A stretch of DNA of 64,000 nucleotides. Source: Nibribacter ruber. Lineage in GTDB: Bacteria > Bacteroidota > Bacteroidia > Cytophagales > Hymenobacteraceae. The stretch lies in assembly GCF_009913235.1 (NCBI RefSeq), contig NZ_CP047897.1, positions 2,127,501-2,191,500 on the forward strand. The letters are read 5' to 3'. Positions 1 through 8,000 of this stretch are shown here, piece by piece (position 1 is the stretch's first letter; each line of letters starts with the position of its first letter). Under the pieces are notes generated by a model that saw nothing but the letters and a program-made list of their open reading frames with translations, was not told the DNA's origin and searched no databases. The position numbers and the translations under genes were made by a program.

Positions 1-22
1 TATTATATTCGCAGAGTACCTT

Positions 23-60
23 CGTTTTTGGCCTATTTTCCAAGAAATAGCCCAAAAACG
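23..60. repeat. 38-nt intergenic palindrome, copy 1
   Basis: A copy of the window-wide palindrome whose ideal left arm is CGTTTTTGGCCTGTTTTC, followed by a 2-nt loop and its reverse complement. This copy is imperfect in the middle. It lies about 140 nt before the oxyR start; the gene to its left is outside the window. Confidence 0.85.
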
Positions 61-203
61 CAGTCCGCTACCTCAGCACTCGCACAAGGAATCTATATGA
101 CGACTTGTTACAGGGAAAGGGACATTATCACTTTTGGGCCCATTTTCCTTGTTACTACCGGACATTGCTTCGTCTCTGCAACCCTTGCCTATCCCCTATT
201 TGC

Positions 204-1139
204 ATGACCCTTACTCAACTAGAATATCTGCTGGCCGTAGACACGTACCGTCACTTCGCGACTGCCGCCGAGCATTGTTTTGTGACCCAGCCCACCCTGA
301 GCATGCAGTTGCAGAAGCTGGAGGATGAACTGGGCGTGCAGTTGTTTGACCGGAGCCGCGTGCCCGTGAGGCCCACTGAGCTGGGGAAAGACGTGATTGA
401 GCAGGCCCGCGTCACGGTGTCTGAATTCAAGAAAATACAGGAAATTGTGCAGGCCCAGCGCACGGGCATCACCGGCGAGTTACGCATAGGCGTTATTCCC
501 ACGCTGGCGCCTTACCTCATTCCGCTGTTCATCACCGACTTTATCCAGAAATATCCCAAGGTGCACGTAGTGGTGCAGGAACTGGTCACAGATTCTATCA
601 TTGAGAAGCTCCGGCTGGAGATGCTGGACGTGGGCTTGTTGGTGACGCCCTTGCAGGAGAAGACCATTGTGGAGATTCCGCTGTTTTATGAAGCCTTTGT
701 GGGCTACCTGCATCCTAAGCATCCATTGTTCTCTGAACAGGAAATCACGCCCGGCTCCATTGACAATGAAGATCTGTGGCTGATGAACGAAGGCCACTGC
801 TTTAGGAGCCAGGTACTTCAAATCTGCAACCGTACCAAGCCACCCAAGAACGTGCACCTGGACTATGAAAGCGGCTCCCTGGAAACCCTCAAGCGCATTG
901 TAGAAACCCAGAGTGGCATGACGCTCTTGCCAGAGTTGTCGGTAATGGACCTACCCGAAGACAAGAAACTGCTGGTGCGTCCTTTCACAGACCCCGCCCC
1001 TCTGCGCGAGGTGAGCTTGGTGGTACACAAAAGCTTCCTGAAGAAACGGATGATTGAGGCACTGAGGGAAACCATTTTGGCCCATATCCCCACAGACCTC
1101 AAGACCAGAAATCCCGTACGAGTGGTTAAAATCAAATAA
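204..1139 (+). CDS. oxyR: OxyR-type LysR-family peroxide-responsive regulator
   Basis: A LysR-type DNA-binding transcription factor of 311 residues. The N-terminal winged helix-turn-helix (about residues 1-60, TLTQLEYLLAV then HCFVTQPTLSMQLQKLE) is followed by a type 2 periplasmic-binding-like effector domain. The motif GHCFRSQVLQIC places cysteines at residues 199 and 208, the numbering of the peroxide-reactive disulfide pair in E. coli OxyR, which supports OxyR over other LysR proteins. The ATG at 204 is chosen because an in-frame TTG upstream (105) would add a 33-residue tail unlike the family. In OxyR proteins, oxidation of the two cysteines switches on peroxide-defence genes; none of those targets is adjacent here. 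A palindrome copy starts 3 nt after the stop. Confidence 0.93.
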   Translation: MTLTQLEYLLAVDTYRHFATAAEHCFVTQPTLSMQLQKLEDELGVQLFDRSRVPVRPTELGKDVIEQARVTVSEFKKIQEIVQAQRTGITGELRIGVIPTLAPYLIPLFITDFIQKYPKVHVVVQELVTDSIIEKLRLEMLDVGLLVTPLQEKTIVEIPLFYEAFVGYLHPKHPLFSEQEITPGSIDNEDLWLMNEGHCFRSQVLQICNRTKPPKNVHLDYESGSLETLKRIVETQSGMTLLPELSVMDLPEDKKLLVRPFTDPAPLREVSLVVHKSFLKKRMIEALRETILAHIPTDLKTRNPVRVVKIK

Positions 1140-1141
1140 GC

Positions 1142-1179
1142 CGTTTTTAGCCTCTTTTCTGGAAACCAGGCCAAAAACG
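1142..1179. repeat. 38-nt intergenic palindrome, copy 2
   Basis: Begins 3 nt after the oxyR stop and ends 34 nt before the glpD start. The left arm carries TTTTTAGCC and the right arm GGCCAAAAA, so one base pair of the ideal stem is lost. Confidence 0.9.
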
Positions 1180-1213
1180 AACACTTATATAGCTTGCTCA
1201 ACCTCCACTCCCT

Positions 1214-2797
1214 GTGAAAGAACCTCGTCCCTTTGTCTTTAGTAGAGAGCATTTCTTGCAACAACTGCAACAAGAAGGCCTTTGGGATGTGGTGGTGATT
1301 GGCGGCGGCGCCACTGGTCTGGGCATTGCCGTGGATGCGGCCTCCCGGGGCTACAAAACCGTATTGCTGGAGCAGGCAGACTTTGCCAAAGGCACCTCCA
1401 GCCGAAGCACCAAGTTAGTCCACGGCGGTGTGCGCTATCTTGCGCAGGGACACATCAAACTGGTCTTGGAGGCCTTGCGCGAGCGAGGCCGCTTGCTCCA
1501 AAACGCGCCGCACCTGGTCAACGTCCAGTCCTTCATCATTCCTACCTACAGTTGGTGGGACAGGCTGGTGTATGGTTTTGGATTGACCGTGTATGATTGG
1601 ATGGCCGGGAAACTTCGCCTGCGTTCCACCACTTTTCTCTCTGCCCAAGAAACCGCCCAGCAACTCCCTAACATTAAGCCTAAAGGCCTGACCGGCGGCG
1701 TGCAGTATTTTGACGGTCAGTTTGACGACACCCGCCTGGCCATTAACCTGGCCCAAACCTGCGCTGAGCAAGACGGCGTGCTTCTCAACTATATGCCCGT
1801 GGTCAACCTGCTCAAAGACGGCCATGGCAAGGTCGTTGGCGTTCAGGCAAAGGACCTGGAATCTGGCCAGCACTACTCTCTACAAGCCAAGACAGTCATC
1901 AACGCGACGGGTGTTTTCGTGAATAGCATTCTGCACATGGACGCCCCAGCCCAAGCGCCACTGGTTCGGCCCAGTCAAGGGGTGCATGTGGTCTTGGACC
2001 AATCTTTTCTGAAAGGCGAGAACGCGTTGATGATACCCAAGACCTCGGATGGGCGGGTGCTGTTCATGGTGCCGTGGCACGGCTATCTGCTGGTGGGCAC
2101 TACAGACACCTTAGTAAATGAAACCAGTCTGGAACCTCAGGCGCAGGAACAGGAAATTGATTTCATCCTGGAGACGGCCAGTCACTACTTAACGCGTACT
2201 CCCAGCCGGGCAGATGTATTGAGTGTCTTTGCCGGCCAAAGACCCTTAGCGGCTCCTACTGTTCACACGCACAAAACCAAAGAAATCTCCCGTAGCCATA
2301 GCTTGCTGGTAGCCTCATCGGGCCTCATCACAGTCACCGGCGGTAAGTGGACCACCTACCGCCAAATGGCCGAAGACACTATCGATTTGGCCATTTTTCA
2401 TGGCCTTCTTCCTTCTGCTGCCTGCCGTACTGCTCAGTTGAAAATCCACGGCTATACTTTAGACGAAAACTCAACAGACCCACTGAACATTTACGGCACC
2501 GACAAAGCAAGGATTTTAGCCTTGGTTCAGCAGTTTCAAGACTTGGGCCAGCCACTTCATCCTAAATTCCCCCACATCGCCGCTCAAGTAGTTTGGGCAG
2601 TGCAACATGAAATGGCGAGGACCGTGGAAGATGTTTTGGCCCGACGGCTTCGGGTTTTGTTTTTGGATGCCCGCACTGCCCAAGAATTAGCGCCGAAGGT
2701 GGCTGCGTTAATGGCCTCTACTTTGGGGAAAGATGCTTCTTGGGAGGAAATACAAATCAAACAATTCCAGGCGCTGGCCAGGCAGTATGTACTGTAA
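1214..2797 (+). CDS. glpD: FAD-dependent glycerol-3-phosphate dehydrogenase
   Basis: Oxidises glycerol-3-phosphate to dihydroxyacetone phosphate and passes electrons to the quinone pool at the inner face of the membrane. The 527-residue length fits aerobic GlpD. An N-terminal Rossmann dinucleotide-binding motif GGGATG sits at residues 30-35, followed by the family signature GTSSRSTKLVHGGVRYL, then LVGTTDT, FAGQRPL and a C-terminal helical DAO_C-type domain. The start is a GTG at 1214; no ATG occurs before the FAD motif, so GTG is the only sensible start. No glpK or glpF is adjacent, so the gene seems to stand alone. It is separated from oxyR by a palindrome copy, and a long gene-free stretch follows. 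Confidence 0.95.
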   Translation: MKEPRPFVFSREHFLQQLQQEGLWDVVVIGGGATGLGIAVDAASRGYKTVLLEQADFAKGTSSRSTKLVHGGVRYLAQGHIKLVLEALRERGRLLQNAPHLVNVQSFIIPTYSWWDRLVYGFGLTVYDWMAGKLRLRSTTFLSAQETAQQLPNIKPKGLTGGVQYFDGQFDDTRLAINLAQTCAEQDGVLLNYMPVVNLLKDGHGKVVGVQAKDLESGQHYSLQAKTVINATGVFVNSILHMDAPAQAPLVRPSQGVHVVLDQSFLKGENALMIPKTSDGRVLFMVPWHGYLLVGTTDTLVNETSLEPQAQEQEIDFILETASHYLTRTPSRADVLSVFAGQRPLAAPTVHTHKTKEISRSHSLLVASSGLITVTGGKWTTYRQMAEDTIDLAIFHGLLPSAACRTAQLKIHGYTLDENSTDPLNIYGTDKARILALVQQFQDLGQPLHPKFPHIAAQVVWAVQHEMARTVEDVLARRLRVLFLDARTAQELAPKVAALMASTLGKDASWEEIQIKQFQALARQYVL

Positions 2798-2978
2798 TAC
2801 ATCAGAGTACTTACCCAGCCAATCGCTGAAATAAGTAAACGTGTCTGCTTGTAACTGCCCGTATGCAAGATCCTCAACCCAATCTTTTTCTACGGAGAGG
2901 AGCTTTATCTGCTCATCTCAACGCCTGTTGCGTTTTGCCAACTGCCTAAAATATGGCTTGATGAAGGTCATTGGCGCA

Positions 2979-3012
2979 GACGCTCGCAGGTCCTGCCGGA
3001 CGCTACGAGGTC
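2979..3012. repeat. 20-bp imperfect tandem duplication
   Basis: GACGCTCGCAGGTC at 2979-2992 recurs as GACGCTACGAGGTC at 2999-3012, a 20-bp period. The GACGCTAC core recurs in the inverted repeat end at 3251-3258. Confidence 0.6.
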
Positions 3013-3031
3013 TTTTGAGCAGGCGTAGTTT

Positions 3032-3069
3032 CGTTTTTGGCCTGATTCCCGGAAATCAGGCCAAAAACG
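3032..3069. repeat. 38-nt intergenic palindrome, copy 3
   Basis: Both arms are intact except near the loop (CCTGATTCCC against GGAAATCAGG, itself compensated). It lies 235 nt after the glpD stop and is one of few copies not close to a gene end. Confidence 0.9.
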
Positions 3070-3090
3070 CCTTGCCTAGGGTATCTGATC

Positions 3091-3260
3091 ATGTAGCGTC
3101 GTGCCACCGACACGACGTGTGCCCATGCAACCGGAACGGCTCAATCCGAAAAGACCCTTCTCCCGGCAAGTTCCAAGGCCTCAGTTGCAAAGACGGTTCT
3201 AGTAAAAGGTGCTGGTGTAGCTGCGTGGGACCACGTCGTAATAATATCACGACGCTACAT
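3091..3260. repeat. 170-bp element bounded by 13-nt inverted repeats
   Basis: ATGTAGCGTCGTG at 3091-3103 has its exact reverse complement CACGACGCTACAT at 3248-3260. The interior has further short matches to the ends (ACGACGTG, CCACGTCGT) and no coding potential. The arrangement resembles a small non-autonomous mobile element, but no target-site duplication was established. Confidence 0.5.
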
Positions 3261-3866
3261 TCCGCCATTCGGGCTCAGGATGTATATTGGCAAGCTGAGA
3301 AGGAAACCGTGCGCAGCACGAATGACTCTGCTATGCGCAATGACGGACGTTGCCTGCAAGAACACAGAAACACAGACTACCTTAACAGCATTGGGACCAG
3401 AACCAGTCCCGGTTCCGAGCGCCTCTGTTGTTGCGGTGCCCGGAGGGCAGGGGGACGAAGTACCCAGCTTCAACAGCAGTGCGAGGGGCCGGGACTGGGC
3501 CCCGCGGCCGTGAGCGCTTAGCAGAGAATATGACACAAGGCAGTGAGTGCGCACCGGAAGGAAAGGCCACCTCAGGAATAGCCGAATGCATGCACCAAGA
3601 AACTGGAGGATAAATCTTCTTAGATCCTTCGGCCTTGTTCAGGATGACAGGATGGTATTACAACCGCAGTCTTAGTCGTTGGCCCAATGTAACACCAACA
3701 ACGGCGGAAGGTATTTTATTCGTAACTTTTCACAGACAGTCTTTTCTAATTCGCCCACAAGGTCCTTTCAGGATGACAAAATGAGTAAGTTGGCAAACCT
3801 TATAGCATAATACAGAAGCATACTAGGAAACTACCTTCCATTACCCACCCTCTTAAACCACCAATC

Positions 3867-3904
3867 CACTTTCAGCCTAATTCCCAGAAAACAAGCCAAA
3901 AACG
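3867..3904. repeat. 38-nt intergenic palindrome, copy 4 (degenerate left arm)
   Basis: The right arm ACAAGCCAAAAACG is intact and the left arm has decayed. It sits immediately beyond the sucD terminator hairpin, 60 nt past the sucD stop. Confidence 0.7.
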
Positions 3905-3912
3905 CTGACAAA

Positions 3913-3946
3913 CAAAAAGGCCGCTCTGTGGGGAGCGGCCTTTTTT
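3913..3946 (-). terminator. intrinsic terminator of sucD
   Basis: The stem AAGGCCGCTC / GAGCGGCCTT with a short loop is flanked by A and T tracts on the two sides. It starts 18 nt after the sucD stop on the minus strand and could also work on the plus strand. Confidence 0.85.
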
Positions 3947-3963
3947 ATAAGAGAAAGAAAAGC

Positions 3964-4854
3964 TTATGCGTTGGTCGCTTCGCCTTTCAATGCTTTCAAC
4001 ATAGTGTCACCGATCTCTGCGGGAGAATCCACTACGAAGATGCCGTTCTCACGCATGATGCGCATTTTAGCAGCAGCCGTATCATCAGCACCACCAATGA
4101 TGGCACCAGCGTGGCCCATTCTACGACCAGCAGGAGCCGTCTGGCCTGCGATGAAACCAACCACTGGCTTTTTGTTACCAGTGGAGCGGATGTACTCAGC
4201 GGCCATGGCCTCATAGTTACCACCAATCTCACCAATCATTACAATAGCGTCAGTCTCTGGATCTTCCATCAACAACTCCACGGCGTTTTTAGTAGGCGTT
4301 CCAATGATGGGGTCACCACCAATCCCGATAGCGGTAGAGATACCCAAGCCAGCCTTCACGATTTGGTCTGCGGCCTCATAGGTCAAGGTACCAGATTTAG
4401 ACACAATGCCAATTCTACCTGGCTTGAACACGAAACCTGGCATGATACCAACCTTCGCCTCGCCTGGGGTGATCACACCTGGACAGTTTGGTCCGATAAG
4501 AGTAACCGCTTTGTTTTTGATGTAGTTTTTAGCGGCAACCATGTCTTTCACTGGAATACCTTCCGTGATACAAACAATCACTGCAATACCAGCATCGGCG
4601 GCTTCCATGATGGCGTCAGCAGCAAAAGCCGGCGGCACGAAAATGATAGACACGTTGGCTTGCGCTTTCTGCACGGCCTCGGCCACGGTGTTAAATACCG
4701 GACGGTCTAAGTGGGTAGAACCGCCTTTGCCCGGGGTTACGCCACCAACTACGTTGGTACCATACTCAATCATCTGCTGTGCGTGGAAAGAACCTTCTGA
4801 GCCGGTGAAGCCCTGCACAATCACCTTGGAATCTTTATTTACTAAAACACTCAT
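3964..4854 (-). CDS. sucD: succinate-CoA ligase (ADP-forming) subunit alpha
   Basis: Alpha subunit of succinyl-CoA synthetase, the TCA-cycle enzyme joining succinyl-CoA cleavage to nucleoside triphosphate formation. The 296-residue length is normal for SucD. An N-terminal CoA-binding Rossmann domain ([18 protein letters not shown]) is followed by [13 protein letters not shown] and the ligase domain. The phospho-histidine lies in RRMGHAGAI at about residue 248. The partner sucB-type or sucC gene is not adjacent, which is common in Bacteroidota. Upstream is a clear Bacteroidota promoter (4903-4933) about 50 nt before the ATG; downstream is an intrinsic terminator, so the gene appears monocistronic. 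It diverges from the macroglobulin-like gene. Confidence 0.97.
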   Translation of the reverse strand: MSVLVNKDSKVIVQGFTGSEGSFHAQQMIEYGTNVVGGVTPGKGGSTHLDRPVFNTVAEAVQKAQANVSIIFVPPAFAADAIMEAADAGIAVIVCITEGIPVKDMVAAKNYIKNKAVTLIGPNCPGVITPGEAKVGIMPGFVFKPGRIGIVSKSGTLTYEAADQIVKAGLGISTAIGIGGDPIIGTPTKNAVELLMEDPETDAIVMIGEIGGNYEAMAAEYIRSTGNKKPVVGFIAGQTAPAGRRMGHAGAIIGGADDTAAAKMRIMRENGIFVVDSPAEIGDTMLKALKGEATNA

Positions 4855-4902
4855 GTGTAGTGGATTATGTGGTAGATGTACGCTCTATTTTGAAACTGTA
4901 CG

Positions 4903-4933
4903 CAAAAATAGGCTTTTTTGGCGCGCATCCAAA
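4903..4933 (-). promoter_or_regulatory. Bacteroidota sigma-type promoter of sucD
   Basis: On the minus strand TTTG (plus-strand CAAA at 4930-4933), a 19-nt spacer, then TATTTTTG (plus-strand CAAAAATA at 4903-4910). This matches the -33 TTTG / -7 TAnnTTTG consensus at ideal spacing. Transcription would start near 4896, giving a leader of about 40 nt. Confidence 0.65.
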
Positions 4934-4971
4934 CTAAGAATCTGCATTAAACCCTGCAGAAGCGCGCACGG

Positions 4972-5009
4972 CGCTTTTAGCCTGATTCCTGGAAAACAGC
5001 CTAAAAACG
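4972..5009. repeat. 38-nt intergenic palindrome, copy 5
   Basis: Located in the divergent region between sucD and the macroglobulin gene, 74 nt before the latter's start. The left TTTTAGCCTG pairs with the right CAGCCTAAAAA, mostly compensating the A variant. Confidence 0.85.
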
Positions 5010-5083
5010 AGCCTCGCAGGCCATTCTACTGGCATTGCTGTAAAATTTCTATATATTAAATAAAAAATACAAGCTCAGTACTC

Positions 5084-8000
5084 ATGCTCTCCTACCCGCG
5101 TCTCCTCCCTTTTTTGCTTTTGTTCTTAGGCACCTTCACAGCACTTAGTCAGCGCAACTTAGGCAACAGCCGCACTTCCAGTTATTACACCTACGTGTAC
5201 CAGCTCACCAATCAAGAAGCCCGGGAGGTGTTTACAAACGGCATCTACAGAGTGGAACCCTCTTACTTTCACACGGTAATAGATTCTTTCCAGACAGATT
5301 GGTCTTACAGCCGCCCGTTGCCGGTGGGCCATTACCTGTTCACGCATGCGGCTGGGGCCGATCTGGAGTTTGAACTAAAGACGCAGGCAGGTTTTCAGGT
5401 GAAATTGCTGGACAACCAACGGGATCTGGCGGTGCTGGTGCATGACAGCCTGGGCAACGTCATACCCACTGCCCAGGTCAAAATCAATAAAAGAACCGTC
5501 CCTTTTGACCAGGCCACGCACACCTACAGACTAGCCAATTACAAGAAGGGCGGGCTTTTGACAGTGCAGGCAGAGAGTTTCACGTTCTACCAACCAGTTA
5601 CCAATGGAAAACGCTCTGCCGCACTCTGGAAAAAGATACTATTCCAACGTCCTATCTACTACCTCTGGTCACCGTTCAGAGATATCGTGCAAACCGCCAG
5701 GTTCGGTTCTCCGCAAGGCATTGTCAGAAGCCTTTTCAGCCTGTTTAACAAAGACCTTAGGAGAAACTCTAAACAGCAGTTCAAGGAATACCTGGTCCTC
5801 AACAAACCCATGTATCGCCCCGGAGATACCGTTAGGTACAAGGCCTTCATCACCACGTACAAAGGCAAGCCCTACAAAAAACCCCTGGCCGTTTCTTTGT
5901 ACGACTATGGCAAGACCAAGGCGCTGGGCACCGTGCAGCCCTACCGGGATGGGGCTTATGAAGGTTCTTTCATTTTGCATGACTCTTTGAAACTGACCCT
6001 GGACCGGCAAATCAACCTGCATCTCTCAGCGGTGGGCAAGAAAAAGAAGATTATTAGCCGGGCTAATTTCAAGTATGAGGACTATGAGCTGAAGGAAAAC
6101 AACTACAGTCTGCGCCTGCAGCAAGAAGAACACTATGCCGGCCAAACCAATGCCGTCCTCTTAAAAGGGACGGACGCCAACGGCCTCACGCTGCCAGACG
6201 CCCGGGTAGAACTGGTGGTCCTGACAACGGCCGTGAAGCAGAGCCAACTCCCTTCGCAGTTCATTCCAGACACGCTGTGGCAGCACAAACAAGCCTTGAA
6301 CCAGAACGGCGAAACCACCATCCCCCTGCCGCCTACCATCTTCCCGAAGGCGGGCATTACCTACAAAGTACAAGCGGCTTTTTTGAACGCCAGCAATGAG
6401 CGCAGCACCAAAGGCGCCACCGGCGAATATTTTTACCAACAGGGCCACTTTAGGCTCACCCTAAAACAAGACAGCCTTTTAGCCGAGTACCTGGAAGGTG
6501 AGAAAAGCCTCACCAAACAGGCCATTCTGGAAATAGAGGGCAAGGATGAGGAAACATTTAAAACACAGCTTCTCCAGCTGCCTGCCTTGGTACCGCTTCA
6601 TCCGTATGCCCGCGCCTATCTTTTGAAATCTGTCACCCCATCTCCTGCTTTGTCTAAGCATTCTGATTACCTGGACTTGGAGGACGAGCAGGACCAGGTG
6701 CAGTTCTACATAGACCGGAAATTAGACTCCTTACACTTGGTTTTAAACAATCCGCGCGGCTTGCCCTTCTGGTATTTCATTTACCGCAAGAACGCCCTCG
6801 TTTCCAGAGGGCAGGGCACCCAGCAAGAATGGACTAAAACATTACCATTACACGGCGAAGAACCTTTTTACGTGTCTCTGCAATATGCTTGGGCCGGCCA
6901 GATACAGCAAAAAGAGCTGGGTGCACCCTTCCCCAAGCAGGAACTGACGGTAGCACTGCAGGCCCCTCCGGTGGTGTACCCGGGTCAGCAGACGTCCATT
7001 ACCTTGGAGGTAAAAGACGCCAAAGGAAAACCTGCTTCTAATGTAGACCTCACTGCGTATGCCCTTACCTCTAAGTTTAAAAATACCTCGCCGCCCACGG
7101 TGCCTTTCTACGGGTTTTACAAGGGCCGCAAGAGTCTCAGCGAGTTTAAGCTTACGCCATTAGATGACCAAACGCTGGAGCATAGCACCTTGCTCTCCTG
7201 GCAGGCCTGGCACCAAAAACTAGGCCTGGACAGTCTGATCTACTACCAGGCCTTGTACCCGGCACAGGGCCAGTTCACCCATTACAGTTCCACCAAAGAC
7301 AGCCTCACCCAGTTGGCCCCGTTCGTGGTGGACTCGGGTAGATTGGTGCCCGTGCATGTAGTGTACCTGGACCAGGTGCCGGTGTACTTTTCAGGTAACG
7401 GGGTGGACGCTCCCTATTCGTTTGCGACAACAGCAGGCTACCATACCCTCAAACTCCGGACGGCCAGACACATCATCACCCTGGACAGCGTGTACCTGCG
7501 AGAGCGGCAGAAACTGACCTTGGTGATAGACCAGCGCAAAAATCAGAATCTGTTGAAAGAAGCATCAAAAGGGAAATTCACCGACCTGGAGAGAAACAAC
7601 CTTAGCCAGTACCTATTTGAAGTGGAGAAGACGCCACACCGCGGACTGGTATATCTACAACAAGGCAATCAGGTACAAAGGCTGCCTATGCATGATTCAC
7701 GTGGGTACATGCCTTATTATGCTAACCAGCGGTACGGCTCTGTCCTGGTCGGCCCTTTCAGGCCAGATACCATGCGGTTCAAGGAACTGGGGCATTTCTC
7801 TACCGTTTTCACCCCAGAGCCTAACTTCCTGTATCGGTTTGAGCCAGGCCTCCTGAAGATGCGAGAAAGACAAATCCTGCATCCCTCCTATGGGCTTTCC
7901 TTAGGATATGAGACCTTGAGCAACCAGATTCTAATCCAGGAGGCGCTTACCGAGAAGAAACTAAAAGCAGTCTGGGAAAAGCAGGAAGAAGCCTTCTGGC

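Larger units (their letters stand above)
2798..3963. other. 1.17-kb gene-free region between glpD and sucD
   Basis: Open frames here are low-complexity, Cys/Arg/Ser-rich and match no family I know, so I treat them as non-coding. The stretch holds a 20-bp imperfect tandem repeat (2979-3012), two palindrome copies (3032-3069, 3867-3904), a 13-nt inverted repeat pair spanning 3091-3260, two direct copies of CAGGATGACA near 3640 and 3768, and the sucD terminator. It may be a graveyard of small mobile repeats; no transposase remnant was recognised. Confidence 0.6.

Noticed and set aside
2841-3521. A 226-residue open frame in the glpD-sucD gap
   Set aside because: The translated sequence is Cys/Arg/Ser-rich with no fold-like pattern, runs across a palindrome copy and matches nothing known.
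3928-4710. A 260-residue open frame on the plus strand antisense to sucD
   Set aside because: It is a mirror of the strongly conserved sucD gene, with His/Thr/Ser-rich composition typical of a shadow frame.
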